Source: Acidobacteriaceae bacterium (GTDB lineage Bacteria; Acidobacteriota; Terriglobia; Terriglobales; Acidobacteriaceae). From it: DNA of 64,000 nucleotides. A program made the position numbers and the translations under genes. This document shows positions 25,409 through 34,762 of the stretch, piece by piece. Location of the stretch: contig DASZBM010000010.1 of the NCBI GenBank assembly GCA_035944135.1, positions 894,985 through 958,984 on the forward strand, given 5' to 3'. The first letter of the stretch is position 1; every line of letters begins with the position of its first letter. The notes beneath the pieces are model-generated. The model was not told where the DNA came from, did no database searches, and saw nothing but the letters and a program-made list of their open reading frames with translations.

Positions 25409-27162
25409 TGGACTCTTACACCTGCCGACAAGACGACGTCCGTGTGACTGACGCCGACGTAATAGTGGTCAGTGTCGACGTGAAACTCATCGGCAGTTCC
25501 GTTCCAGGGCATTGTTTGCCAGGTCGAGGTGTTTGGAGTGATCTTCGACCAGTGATTCGGATCGCCGACCTGGATTGGCATCGCGAACCCGGTTTCGTCG
25601 GCCTTCCAGCGGTAGCTCATGGTCTTGTCGCCGGGGTTAAAACGTAGTTCCAGGACGGGCAGCTCGGCGCGCCGCAGGTACTCGTCGAAGAACGGGGTGA
25701 GGTTCATGCCGGTGCGCTGATTCCACCAGCGGATGACGTCCTCGGTCATGATCGTCTGATACTTGAACTGCTGATAGAAGTCGTGGACATCGGCCCACCA
25801 CTTCGTATCGTCATTGATGATGCTGCGAAGGGTGTTGAGCATGAGAGCGGCCTTGAAGTATTGGTCCTGCGGAGGCTCGGCGTTCGTGTTGTGCGGCGGA
25901 ATAATCGGACGCTCGTTGTGCACCTTGGGCTTGAGGCCGTTGATGTATTTGATCGCATCGTCTTTGCCCCAGCGGTATTCGACGTACATGTCTTCCATGT
26001 AGGTCGTCCATCCCTCATGAATCCACATATCGGAGCGGTCCTGAGCTGTGATTGCGTTGCCAAACCATTCGTGCCCGCTCTCGTGAATGATGATGAAGTC
26101 GAACTTCATGCTGATGCCGACGCCGGTCCAGTCACGGCCGTAGTAGCCGTTCTCGAAGTGATTGCCGTAGGCGACCGCTGTCTGGTGTTCCATGCCGGCG
26201 TAGGGCACTTCGATGAGCTTGTAGCCGTCTTTGTCGAACGGATATTCGCCCAGATAGTGCTCGTAGGCATCGAGCATCGTGGGAACCTGCGCGAACTGTA
26301 CCTTGGCCTTCGCGAGATCTTCCGGCAGCGCATAGAAGTCGAGCGTCGTCTTGCCGTGCGGCGGAAGTGTGAAGTGCTGATACTCGCCGATGTTCAGCGC
26401 TACGTCGTAGTTGTTGATGGGATAGTGCACGTGCCAGCGCCACTCGGTATACCCGTCGCCGAGGTCATGAGAGCCTTCGAAGCGCCCGTTGGAGACATCT
26501 GTGAGCCCGTTCGGAACGGCGACGTCGATCTCCATGCCGTCCTGCGGCTCGTCCTTCCACTGGTCTTTGTTTGGCCACCAGACGCTGGCGCCTTCTTCTT
26601 CGCACGCGGTGGTGATCCAGGGCTTGCCTTCCTTGTCCTTGTCGAAGGAGAAGCAGCCGAACCGCCCTTGAGTGACGGGATGCCCGGAGTACGAGAAGAC
26701 GACCTCGTAGCTCTTGCCCCTGTGGAGTGTCTCGGGGAAGTCGATGTAGAGGGTGCGTGTGTCGCCGTCTCGCGTGTATTGCAGCGGCTTGCCATTGAAT
26801 GTAATGGCATCGATCTTCAGTGTAGGCGTGAGGTCCAGCTGAATCCGCGTTCCGTCCTCGAGCATGCGAAAGCGAATGGTGTTCGAGCCTTTGATGGTCT
26901 TTGTGTCCGGATCGACTCGCAGTTTGAGGGCGTAGGAGAGCAGATCGTTATTTGCACGATAAGGACCGTAGGCACCACGAAGGAAATCGTCCTTTGTTGG
27001 CGGCTTGAGGACGTCGAGCTGGCGAGCGCGCTGCGCTGCGGATGTGGAACCGGGAGTCGTTGTTGTGCTTTGCGCGGAATTCTGTGCAGAGCTCTGCGCC
27101 AGTGCGAGCGGGACCCAGAGGCCCGCCAGCAGAGATCCCCACCACAATTTACGGAGCTTCAT
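25405..27162 (-). CDS. secreted M1 family metallopeptidase
   Basis: M1 peptidases cleave N-terminal residues using one zinc ion. The 585-residue protein has a signal peptide (LLAGLWVPLALAQ), the beta-saddle N-terminal domain, an exopeptidase motif reading GMEHQ (323-327) where most have GAMEN, and the zinc motif HESGHEWFGN (360-369) with the third ligand Glu downstream (WIHEGWTTYMED). It is shorter than the usual 800-plus residues because the large C-terminal domain is lacking, as in several bacterial M1 proteins. It is first in the operon with lptE and holA; the link of a peptidase to LPS assembly is unexplained. Confidence 0.92.
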   Translation of the reverse strand: MKLRKLWWGSLLAGLWVPLALAQSSAQNSAQSTTTTPGSTSAAQRARQLDVLKPPTKDDFLRGAYGPYRANNDLLSYALKLRVDPDTKTIKGSNTIRFRMLEDGTRIQLDLTPTLKIDAITFNGKPLQYTRDGDTRTLYIDFPETLHRGKSYEVVFSYSGHPVTQGRFGCFSFDKDKEGKPWITTACEEEGASVWWPNKDQWKDEPQDGMEIDVAVPNGLTDVSNGRFEGSHDLGDGYTEWRWHVHYPINNYDVALNIGEYQHFTLPPHGKTTLDFYALPEDLAKAKVQFAQVPTMLDAYEHYLGEYPFDKDGYKLIEVPYAGMEHQTAVAYGNHFENGYYGRDWTGVGISMKFDFIIIHESGHEWFGNAITAQDRSDMWIHEGWTTYMEDMYVEYRWGKDDAIKYINGLKPKVHNERPIIPPHNTNAEPPQDQYFKAALMLNTLRSIINDDTKWWADVHDFYQQFKYQTIMTEDVIRWWNQRTGMNLTPFFDEYLRRAELPVLELRFNPGDKTMSYRWKADETGFAMPIQVGDPNHWSKITPNTSTWQTMPWNGTADEFHVDTDHYYVGVSHTDVVLSAGVRVQ

Positions 27163-27211
27163 GCTTTCAGGATATCGCCTGCCCGACCATGCAAGTTGTC
27201 GATGGGGAATG

Positions 27212-27955
27212 TTAGATGCTTTGGACCGGGAGCATCATCAGATCGTCGACGAGCGAGACCTCGCGCTGCACGAACGGCTCGGCATAGCGGACGCCGGCAA
27301 GCAGGCCGTAGTGGCGGGCGGTGGCAAAGGTCCGCTCGCGGATGTCGTCCTCCGGGACGAAGAGGCCGGAGCCCGTAGATTGCTCGCCGTATTGCGAGCG
27401 ATACGCCAGCAGGGCTGCGAGGCGGGTCTCGACATGCGGGGTGATATCGACCACGAAGGTCGGACGGACGTCCGCGTACAGTGAGGCGTAGAGGATCTTG
27501 TATGGGCGGTGCGGCGGGCCGTGTTCTGGCGGGAGATCGAGCTTGGAAAGCCCGGCCGCGAAACAGGCTTCGTAGCCGAGAGTCGCAGTCGTGTAGTGAT
27601 CCGGATGCCGCCCCTGCCAATACGGAAGGATGACGACACGGGGACGAAGGCGGCGAAGAACAGCGGCGATCTTCAGCCGGTTTTCGCGGGTGTTCTCAAC
27701 GTTGCCGTCGGGCAGGTCGAGCGCCTCGCGATGACTGACGCGCAAAATGCGTGCAGCGGCGGCGGCTTCACGCGCACGATCTTCAGCCGTTCCCCGGGTT
27801 CCCGACTCGCCTTGAGTCAGATCGAGGATGCCGGTGTTCCAGCCGAGCGCTTGCTGAGCGAGTAATGTTCCGCCGCAGGTCTGCTCCACATCATCGCGAT
27901 GGGCCGCGATGGCGAGGATGTCCACCGTGGTCTGCGAAAGATCTCCGGTGGACAT
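27212..27955 (-). CDS. PIG-L family deacetylase, BshB1-like
   Basis: BshB1 deacetylates N-acetylglucosaminyl-malate in bacillithiol synthesis. The 247-residue protein has the zinc block AAHRDDVEQTCGG (usual AHPDDxE, here Pro replaced by Arg), the GESGTRGT block, the NLPDGN-like LDLPDGNVENT and the HPDH motif with its second His. These match BshB1 more closely than other PIG-L enzymes. The other bacillithiol genes (bshA, bshC) are not in the window. It lies 8 bases downstream of the large lipoprotein gene on the same strand and so may be co-transcribed with it. Confidence 0.8.
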   Translation of the reverse strand: MSTGDLSQTTVDILAIAAHRDDVEQTCGGTLLAQQALGWNTGILDLTQGESGTRGTAEDRAREAAAAARILRVSHREALDLPDGNVENTRENRLKIAAVLRRLRPRVVILPYWQGRHPDHYTTATLGYEACFAAGLSKLDLPPEHGPPHRPYKILYASLYADVRPTFVVDITPHVETRLAALLAYRSQYGEQSTGSGLFVPEDDIRERTFATARHYGLLAGVRYAEPFVQREVSLVDDLMMLPVQSI

Positions 27956-27963
27956 GGGTGAGC

Positions 27964-29517
27964 TCAGTTCGCGCTGTTAGTCAGCGCGTCCATGTAGGCC
28001 ACGTCGAGGACCGTGCCCTGGATGGTGAGATTGGTGTTATTGATCTCCGTGCCGGCGGCTGGTGTGGTGCCTACGGCGGGGTCGTTTTCAGCGGTAATGG
28101 CCCCGCCCGTATAAAAGGCGTGAATCTGACCGCCGTACGCCGTAAATACCTTGTGGAAGTCCTGCACCCAGCAAAGGCCGGTCAGGTCGCCGTAGTAGTA
28201 CTGGTTCTGATTGGTGTTCGGGTAGGGAACAGTAGTTGTTCCGCCTGGCGTCACGTTAGGAATAACGGTGGCCGTGCCCACGGGGCCGCCACCGCCAAGG
28301 TTCACCATCGTCAGGCAGTTGTAGTTCTGCCCGGTGGCAGCGCGTTCTCCGCTGGCGCACTGTTGTGAGCCGACCCAGAGCGTGTTGTCGTCGGCGAACA
28401 GCAGCTTGGTGTGCGTGCCGTCGGAGATGGAGACCGGCTGCGAAACCGAGTAGTTGCTCAGGTTGACCGCAGTCAGGTAGCCGGTAAAGAGGCCGTCGGC
28501 TCGCGGAGTCGAATTCAACGCGCCACCTGTTCCCAGGCTATAGAGCGACTGTCCGGCTACATACAGAGTCGTCCCGTTGGAGAGTGCAGTGGTTGCTCCG
28601 CCGGGAATGGGAACGGGATTGGGCACGCCGATGCTCGCCAACGGCGAAGGAGCCGACGACGAGAGCGGGTTGACCGTCGGGATATTGTCGTAGAGCAGCG
28701 CGCTCGATTGCAGAACGGTGATACCCGATGTAGTTCCGCCGCACTCCGGACCGCAGTTCAGGATGTAAACGCTGTTGCCATCGAGCGAGAAGCTCGCGTC
28801 TGTCGGACGGTCGTAGGTGCCGGCCACCGGGACGACGCAGAAGACCGGAAGCAGTTGCGGCTCGCAATCGACCGCTCCAGGCGGCACTACGGGATTGCTG
28901 CTGGCCGGCAGCTTGACCACGCGATAGAGCGTGTTGGAGTTTCGCACCATCGCCAGAATGATGGAGACGCCCTGGTTCACAGCGACCTTATAGACGTTGG
29001 GCAGATTGAGCGCGTACGTCGCGCCGCCATTGGATACGTAAACCTGGCTGTTCACAGAGGATGCAGCGGCGAACAGCGAGCCATCGTAAGCCGCTCCCAC
29101 CGAGGCAGGATCCGGCGTGAAGGTTGCCGCGGTTCCAGCGCTCGCCTCGGTGCTGTAGTTGATGCCGATGAGTGTTCCCGCCGTGTAGGAGAGCACGTAT
29201 CCGTGGGTCTGTTCCGGGAAGTTGAGGATCTCAGTCGGCTCCGGGGCAGAGAAGCCGGAGATCGGGAAGCTCAGCTTTGTGTTCTGGATATTTCCGCGAA
29301 GATCGCGTTGGCCGTCAAGTATTTGTGCTCCGCCGGCAGCGCCGCCGTTGGTGTACGTTGCCAGAACGCGCTGAAGCATCTGGCTGGGCGGGATGGGCCG
29401 GCCTGCGAAGTTGTACTCTGGAGTTTTATAGAGGACCTTGCACGCAGTCAGTGTCAGCGTGAGGGCGGTCAGAAAAATGCCCGCAACAAGCTGGGCTGCG
29501 ATCTTGCGATTCTTCAA
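27964..29517 (-). CDS. large lipoprotein with beta-propeller-like repeats, unknown function
   Basis: I do not recognise a specific family. The frame extends to 29604, but a TTG at 29517 with GGGAG upstream yields a standard lipoprotein signal (KNRKIAAQLVAGIFLTALTL) and lipobox LTAC, giving a 517-residue product. The mature protein is rich in Gly, Ser, Thr and Pro, with repeated strand-turn blocks such as VYVSNGGATYALNL, SFSLDGNSVYILNC and TTLYVAGQSLYSLG that suggest beta-propeller blades. It would be anchored to a membrane and face the periplasm or outside. It shares direction with the BshB1-like gene. Confidence 0.7.
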   Translation of the reverse strand: MKNRKIAAQLVAGIFLTALTLTLTACKVLYKTPEYNFAGRPIPPSQMLQRVLATYTNGGAAGGAQILDGQRDLRGNIQNTKLSFPISGFSAPEPTEILNFPEQTHGYVLSYTAGTLIGINYSTEASAGTAATFTPDPASVGAAYDGSLFAAASSVNSQVYVSNGGATYALNLPNVYKVAVNQGVSIILAMVRNSNTLYRVVKLPASSNPVVPPGAVDCEPQLLPVFCVVPVAGTYDRPTDASFSLDGNSVYILNCGPECGGTTSGITVLQSSALLYDNIPTVNPLSSSAPSPLASIGVPNPVPIPGGATTALSNGTTLYVAGQSLYSLGTGGALNSTPRADGLFTGYLTAVNLSNYSVSQPVSISDGTHTKLLFADDNTLWVGSQQCASGERAATGQNYNCLTMVNLGGGGPVGTATVIPNVTPGGTTTVPYPNTNQNQYYYGDLTGLCWVQDFHKVFTAYGGQIHAFYTGGAITAENDPAVGTTPAAGTEINNTNLTIQGTVLDVAYMDALTNSAN

Positions 29518-29702
29518 CTGGGCGACTCCGGGAGACGATCGGCGGTTGCCAAGGACACGAATTGTGCCGCCAAACGCCGCCTGCGTCAGGCCAAAGTATA
29601 ACAAAGCAGCGCGTCCGGCTGGTTGGTCCTGGCGCGTCGCAGGACGCGTTTCGGAGTCCCGAGCGTATACGATGAGAAGAACGACCTCATCACGGGAGAA
29701 CG

Positions 29703-31589
29703 ATGTCCGCGGCCTTGGAAAAGCTCTTTACCGGCAGACCGGTGCTCTGCGATGGTGCTATGGGCACCATGTTGTACAGCTGCGGTGTGTTTATCAACCG
29801 GTGCTATGACGAGCTGAACGTCACTCAGCCGGAGATGGTGCGCTCGGTCCACGAGCAATACCTGCTGGCGGGCGCCGAGGTGATCGAAACCAACACCTTT
29901 GGCGCGAACTCCTTTCGGCTCGAGCACTTCGGGCTTGGAGAGAAGGTGAGGGAGTTCAACCTGGCCGGCGCGAGACTGGCGCGGCAGTGCGTAGCCGCAA
30001 TCCGTGAAAAGCAGGCGACGGAAGCCTTTGTGGCCGGCGCGGTCGGTTCGCTGGGGGTTCGTCTGGAGCCCTTCGGGACGTTGAATCCGGAGGTTGCGCG
30101 AGCGGCGTTCGCCGAGCAAATCGCTGCACTCGCGGAGGGCGGAGTCGATCTCCTGATCCTGGAGACGATGATGTCTCTGGATGAGGCCGAGCAGGCCATT
30201 GCGGCGGCTCGACAAGCGGCCCCGCAACTCCCGGTAATTGTGCTGATGACGGTGGACGAGGAGGCAAACTGCCTGGATGGCAGCACTCCCGAGCATGCCG
30301 CCCAACGCCTGACAGCAGCAGGAGTTGATGCGCTTGGATGTAACTGCAGCGTGGGCCCGGCGACGGTGCTCACGGCGATCGAGCGTATGCGGCCGGAAAC
30401 GGACCTCCCGCTGGTCGCGATGCCGAACGCAGGCATGCCGAGGAATATCGAGGGCCGCAACATCTATCTGACCTCACCCGAGTACCTGGCCCGGTTTGCG
30501 CGAAAGGCGATCGGCGTAGGGGCGACCTGGGTCGGCGGCTGCTGCGGGACAACTCCTGCCCATATTCGCGCGATGCGCTCGGAGATCCGGGCCATACAGG
30601 CGCAGGAACAGGGCGTCGTCTCAGTAGGCACGACTGCCGTCGTCAATCTGCCACCGGACGCTGAGGTGGAACCGCCGCCGCTCGCGGAACGCTCTGAGAT
30701 TGGCAAGCGCGTCGCTGCGGGAGAGTTCGTGCATCTCGTCGAGATCGTTCCGCCGCGCGGATTCGACTGCTCGAAGGAGCTTGCGGGCGCTGCGCTCCTG
30801 GCTTCGCGTGGCGTGCACGCGATCAATGTGCCGGATTCTCCGCGCGCCAGCGCACGCATGAGCGCGCAGAGTCTTTGCCTGCAGATTCAACAGAAGGTTG
30901 GCATCGAAACGGTCCTGCACTACACCTGTCGCGATCGCAACATTCTGAGCATTCAGAGCGATCTCCTCGGCGCTGCATCCATCGGCATCAAGAACATCCT
31001 GTGCCTCACGGGCGATCCGCCGAAGATGGGCAACTATCCGGACGCGACAGCCGTCTTCGATGTCGACGCGATTGGACTTGTCCGCATCGTGCGCGGATTG
31101 AATCGCGGCGTCGATATCGGGCATAACCCGATCGGCGGTTCGGCCGGGTTTACCATCTCAGCCGCGGCCAACCCGGGCGTGCCTGACATCGATCACGAAG
31201 TCCGCCGGTTCGCGGCCAAGGTCGAGGCCGGTGCGGAGTTCTGCATCACACAGCCGGTATTTGACCAGCGGCTGCTGGAGCAATTCCTTCGTCGTATCGA
31301 AGGCTTCAGGATTCCGGTTATCGCGGGTATCTGGCCGCTGACCAGCCTGCGGAACGCCGAGTTTATGAAGAATGATCTTCGCGTCTCGATGCCTGACGCG
31401 ATTCTCACCAGAATGGCGGGAGCCGCGAATAAGCAGGCGGCATTGGCTACGGGTCTCGCAATTGCGCAGGAGATGCTTGCCGAAGTGCGCGGCCAGGTGC
31501 AGGGCGTTCAGGTAAGCGCTCCGTTCGGAAACTTCAACGCCGCCGCTGAGGTGCTCGGTCTGCGCGAGGAGGCTTCCGTCAGTGCCTAG
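29703..31589 (+). CDS. bifunctional homocysteine S-methyltransferase / methylenetetrahydrofolate reductase
   Basis: The 628-residue fusion joins an N-terminal homocysteine methyltransferase domain (about 1-300: VLCDGAMGTMLY, zinc ligands in GCNCSVGP and GGCCGT) to a C-terminal MTHFR domain (about 330-610: EIVPPRGFDCSKELAGA, CLTGDPPKMG, FCITQPVFD). The order is that of Bacillus YitJ. It would reduce methylene-THF to methyl-THF and methylate homocysteine to methionine. The MTHFR domain likely uses FAD bound in the TIM barrel. Its end overlaps the xseB start by 8 bases. mtnA (methionine salvage) is elsewhere in the window. Confidence 0.92.
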   Translation: MSAALEKLFTGRPVLCDGAMGTMLYSCGVFINRCYDELNVTQPEMVRSVHEQYLLAGAEVIETNTFGANSFRLEHFGLGEKVREFNLAGARLARQCVAAIREKQATEAFVAGAVGSLGVRLEPFGTLNPEVARAAFAEQIAALAEGGVDLLILETMMSLDEAEQAIAAARQAAPQLPVIVLMTVDEEANCLDGSTPEHAAQRLTAAGVDALGCNCSVGPATVLTAIERMRPETDLPLVAMPNAGMPRNIEGRNIYLTSPEYLARFARKAIGVGATWVGGCCGTTPAHIRAMRSEIRAIQAQEQGVVSVGTTAVVNLPPDAEVEPPPLAERSEIGKRVAAGEFVHLVEIVPPRGFDCSKELAGAALLASRGVHAINVPDSPRASARMSAQSLCLQIQQKVGIETVLHYTCRDRNILSIQSDLLGAASIGIKNILCLTGDPPKMGNYPDATAVFDVDAIGLVRIVRGLNRGVDIGHNPIGGSAGFTISAAANPGVPDIDHEVRRFAAKVEAGAEFCITQPVFDQRLLEQFLRRIEGFRIPVIAGIWPLTSLRNAEFMKNDLRVSMPDAILTRMAGAANKQAALATGLAIAQEMLAEVRGQVQGVQVSAPFGNFNAAAEVLGLREEASVSA

Positions 31590-31854
31590 CTTTGAGGAGC
31601 AGCTTGCGGAACTCGAGAAGATTATCGAGCAACTCGAACAGGGAGAACTGACGCTCGAGCAAAGCGTCAGCCTTTTTGAACGAGGTGTGCATCTATCGAA
31701 TGCGTGCAAAGCGCAGCTCTCGAGCGCAGAGAGCCGCATTCAGGTCTTGCTTGATCCTGAGCAGAAGGGCCCGGTGCGCATTGAAGACCTGGCGATGGCG
31801 GTCGAGGAAGATGAAGACGAATCCGACTCGGAAGACTCCGAAGAGGAAGAGTAG
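31582..31854 (+). CDS. xseB: exodeoxyribonuclease VII small subunit
   Basis: XseB forms the small-subunit helices of exonuclease VII, which degrades single-stranded DNA. The 90-residue protein shows the family core FEEQLAELEKIIEQLEQGEL and LEQSVSLFERGVHLSNACK. It ends in an unusually acidic tail of Glu, Asp and Ser (last 16 or so residues). The start is GTG at 31582, overlapping the upstream gene by 8 bases. The large subunit gene xseA is not in the window. It is convergent with the polyprenyl synthase gene, stops 3 bases apart, with no terminator visible between. Confidence 0.93.
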   Translation: MPSFEEQLAELEKIIEQLEQGELTLEQSVSLFERGVHLSNACKAQLSSAESRIQVLLDPEQKGPVRIEDLAMAVEEDEDESDSEDSEEEE

Positions 31855-31857
31855 CGG

Positions 31858-32859
31858 CTAACGGTCGCGGCTGGTGACGAACCCAGGGACCCAGAGCAGA
31901 GCGCGTTTGTAGTCACTCTCCGGCAGCTCCGCAATGGACTGGCGCGCGGCCTCTGCGTACGCGCAGGCCGTGTCCATCGCATACGCGAGCGATTCGTGCC
32001 GGTGCAGAATTTCGAGGATCTGGCTGTGCGTCACGGTCTCGAACCGCCGCTCGGCCAGGACAGTCCGGATGGCTTCGCGGTCCGCACCCGTGCCGCGTTC
32101 AAGCGCGTGAATGACCGCCAGGGTCGCCTTGCCCTCACGCAGGTCTGAAGCCGCCGGCTTGCCCAGACGATCTTCGTCCGCGGTAAGGTCCAGCACGTCA
32201 TCGACAATCTGAAACGCCAGGCCGAGGTTGCGGCCGTACTCTCCGAGCGCGTCTTCAAACGGCGCCGGAACGCTCGCCTCGGTCGACGCCAGAAGCGCAC
32301 CCAGTTGCATCGACACCTTGAACAGGCATGCGGTCTTTCGGTAGATCAGGTCGAAGTACTCTTCCTCGTTGATCAGGTGGCCAAGCTTCTCCATCTGCAG
32401 CAACTCACCCTCGACCATCTGCTGCGTGAGAGAGATCAGCAGGTCGAGGATGCGGAAGTTCCGTTCCGCGAGCGCGGTCTGAAACGACTGCATGTAGAGC
32501 CAGTCCCCGGCGAGAACGCACTTCGCATTGCCCCAGGTCGTGTTCGACGACGGGCGCCCGCGGCGAGTATGTGCCTCGTCGATGATGTCATCGTGCACCA
32601 GCGTCGCCGTGTGCAACATCTCAACGACAGCGCCCATGCGGATGCGCGATTCGCTTTCGCACCCGAGGGCTTTGGCCGCGAGCAGCAGCATCATGGGTCG
32701 GATTCGCTTGCCGCCGCCTGCGATGAGATAGGTCGCGATCTCGGTGACAACCCGCACTGGAGAGTCGGATTGTCGCGCAAACTCGCGCTCGACCGCAGCG
32801 AGATCGTCGCGCAACAGGTCAAAGACCTCGGTTGCGGTCGCAATGGAAATAGGACTCAC
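31858..32859 (-). CDS. polyprenyl diphosphate synthase (long-chain type)
   Basis: Trans-prenyltransferases extend allylic diphosphates with isopentenyl units for quinone side chains or other isoprenoids. The 333-residue protein has both aspartate-rich motifs: DDIIDEAHTRRG (first) and QIVDDVLDLTAD (second), plus GGGKRIRP for substrate binding. Small residues ahead of the first motif (VVEMLHTATLVHDD) fit a long-chain product such as octaprenyl or heptaprenyl diphosphate. The start is GTG at 32859 behind GAGAGAGT. Chain length cannot be set from sequence alone. Confidence 0.9.
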   Translation of the reverse strand: MSPISIATATEVFDLLRDDLAAVEREFARQSDSPVRVVTEIATYLIAGGGKRIRPMMLLLAAKALGCESESRIRMGAVVEMLHTATLVHDDIIDEAHTRRGRPSSNTTWGNAKCVLAGDWLYMQSFQTALAERNFRILDLLISLTQQMVEGELLQMEKLGHLINEEEYFDLIYRKTACLFKVSMQLGALLASTEASVPAPFEDALGEYGRNLGLAFQIVDDVLDLTADEDRLGKPAASDLREGKATLAVIHALERGTGADREAIRTVLAERRFETVTHSQILEILHRHESLAYAMDTACAYAEAARQSIAELPESDYKRALLWVPGFVTSRDR

Positions 32860-32934
32860 TCTCTCTTCAGAGTAGCAGGAGACGCAAGTGGTGGTATTCC
32901 TGAGCGAGCAAACTTTGGTTTTGACAAAGCGGCA

Positions 32935-33435
32935 CTAATTGGAGCGGAAGTTCGTGAACTGAAGATCGACGCCCATGTCTTTGCCGCGCAGCATGGCCAT
33001 GATCTCCTGGAGGGTGTCACGATCCTTCGAGCTCACACGGACCGTGTCGCCCTGAATGCTCGCCTGCGCCTTCTTCTTCGAGTCCTTGATCGTCGCAACG
33101 ATCTTCTTCGCGACCTCCGAGGCGATGCCCTGCTTCAGCTTGATCTTCTGACGCACGGTCGACCCTGCAGCGGGCTCAACCTTTTCGTACTCCAGGTTCT
33201 TCAGCGGAACGTTGCGCTTGACGAGCTTCTGCTGAAGAATATCGATCACCGCCTTCAACGTGTACTCGTCCTGGCTGGCGAGTTGCACGGTATCGTTCCC
33301 CTCAAGCGCGATCGAGGATTTCGAGTTCTTGAGGTCAAAGCGCGCGTGAACCTCTTTGCTCGCCTGGTCAATCGCGTTCTTGACCTCCTGAATGTCCACC
33401 TTGCTCACTACGTCAAAACTCTGGTCGGCTGGCAT
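32935..33435 (-). CDS. yajQ: YajQ family nucleotide-binding protein
   Basis: YajQ proteins are two-ferredoxin-fold cytosolic proteins; some bind cyclic di-GMP and regulate transcription. The 166-residue product is full length, with N-terminal FDVVSKVDIQEVKNAIDQA, the FDLKNSKSSI block and C-terminal VRVSSKDRDTLQEIMAMLRG. GGGAAACGACG precedes the ATG. The polyprenyl synthase gene follows downstream on the same strand after about 75 bases, and tatD lies upstream. Confidence 0.93.
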   Translation of the reverse strand: MPADQSFDVVSKVDIQEVKNAIDQASKEVHARFDLKNSKSSIALEGNDTVQLASQDEYTLKAVIDILQQKLVKRNVPLKNLEYEKVEPAAGSTVRQKIKLKQGIASEVAKKIVATIKDSKKKAQASIQGDTVRVSSKDRDTLQEIMAMLRGKDMGVDLQFTNFRSN

Positions 33436-33478
33436 CGTCGTTTCCCTTCAATAAAATCTATGTCCGCGAACGGTAGTA

Positions 33479-34306
33479 TCACACCCGCCGGGCGGAAGGG
33501 AAAAGCCGGAAGAAGTTCTCGGTCGTCTGCGCCGCGAATTCAGCGGTCGAAACACCGCGTAATTCGGCTACAAACTCGCCGGTAAGAGCCGTATTCGCGG
33601 GCTCATTGCGCTGCCCGCGCAAAGTACCCGGTGCGAGGAAGGGAGCATCCGTCTCGACGAGAATGCGATCGGCAGGTGCAACGCGCGCGACCCCCTGGAT
33701 CAGCGTCGATTTCGGGTATGTCACATTTCCCGCAAACGAGAGATAGAAGCCTACAGCGATCGATCGCTCCGCCTGTTCCTGGTTGCCGGAGAAGCAATGC
33801 ATGATGCCGGGAAGACCCGTCGGCGTCCAGTGTTCGGCGATCAGCGACAGCAGGTCCTCCCATGCATCGGCTGCGCCGAACCTTGCCTTTGCCGCGGGTG
33901 TGGCGAGCTCCGAGGTGCGGCAGTGAATCGTAATCGGCCTGCCGGCCTCGGCAGCGATTTGCATCTGCGCGATAAACGCAGCCTGCTGCACTGGGATCTC
34001 AGGGTTTTCGAGATGGTAGTAGTCGAGCCCGATCTCACCCACAGCGAGGCAGCGCTGGTCTGCGGCAAGCGTGGCCAGCTTCTCGAGCGCTTCAGGAGTC
34101 GCGCGATGCGCCTCCTGCGGATGAATTCCCGCGGTTGCGAAGATCTCCGGATGCGTGTGCGCCAGTTCCAGCGCGCGGTGCATCTCATCCGGCCCCTCGC
34201 CAATCCCAATCGCAAGCAGCGTGTTCACCTGCGCGGCGCGCGCATTTTCGAGCACCTGCGGAAGGTCCTCATAGCTATCCAAATGACAGTGCGAATCTAC
34301 CCACAT
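33479..34306 (-). CDS. tatD: TatD family metal-dependent hydrolase
   Basis: TatD proteins are TIM-barrel metal-dependent 3'-5' DNases of the amidohydrolase superfamily. The 275-residue protein has the N-terminal metal motif DSHCHLD (residues 4-10), AVGEIGLDYY with the ligand Glu, ITIHCR (His), and LVETDAPFLAP near the C-terminus with the ligand Asp. The length is typical (about 260). It is divergent from the first cupin gene with only 45 bases between the starts. Confidence 0.93.
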   Translation of the reverse strand: MWVDSHCHLDSYEDLPQVLENARAAQVNTLLAIGIGEGPDEMHRALELAHTHPEIFATAGIHPQEAHRATPEALEKLATLAADQRCLAVGEIGLDYYHLENPEIPVQQAAFIAQMQIAAEAGRPITIHCRTSELATPAAKARFGAADAWEDLLSLIAEHWTPTGLPGIMHCFSGNQEQAERSIAVGFYLSFAGNVTYPKSTLIQGVARVAPADRILVETDAPFLAPGTLRGQRNEPANTALTGEFVAELRGVSTAEFAAQTTENFFRLFPSARRV

Positions 34307-34351
34307 AACTGTTCATAGAATAACTGTCGTGCCTCGGCGTAGGATTCATGC

Positions 34352-34741
34352 ATGCAGCACGCTGCGCCCGATCAGAAGCAAATCGAGAAGCTCACGCAAT
34401 CTCGGGTCTATCACTCTGAGTCGCTGGCTGTCCGCAAGAACCCGAACGGCAGCGAAAGTCGCGATGTGCTTCGCGGCGAGCTTGCGACGGGCGAGTACGT
34501 CGCCGTTCACGAGTCTACGCAGCCAGCGGGCATCCCCGGCAATCCAGCGCACCGTATCGAGCACACCGAGCTCATCTGCATTCGCGAAGGCACGCTTGAG
34601 TTCCAGCACGACGGCATCCCCGAACGCGCGTCAGCGGGCGATATCCTGCTTGTCGCGAAGGGCACGATGCACGCCGTGCGCAACACCGGCGCAGGGCCTG
34701 TCTCGTATTTCGTGGTCGCCATCGGCGGCGATGTACAGTAA
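34352..34741 (+). CDS. cupin-domain protein (cytoplasmic)
   Basis: The 129-residue protein is a single cupin fold: VHESTQPAG, EHTELICIREGTLEFQHDG and GDILLVAKGTMHAVRNTG correspond to the two cupin motifs. Metal ligands seem to be His in motif 1 (partly altered, EHTELI) and His in TMHAV. No export signal is present. The next gene is a paralogue with a Tat signal, 21 bases downstream, so the two are probably co-transcribed. Ligand or reaction unknown. Confidence 0.82.
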   Translation: MQHAAPDQKQIEKLTQSRVYHSESLAVRKNPNGSESRDVLRGELATGEYVAVHESTQPAGIPGNPAHRIEHTELICIREGTLEFQHDGIPERASAGDILLVAKGTMHAVRNTGAGPVSYFVVAIGGDVQ

Positions 34742-34762
34742 CAACGCAAAGGAGAACGACTG

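Noticed and set aside
28411..29601. A 396-codon plus-strand frame opposite the large lipoprotein gene
   Set aside because: The minus-strand frame has a lipoprotein signal and regular repeats, whereas this one is Arg-rich and featureless.
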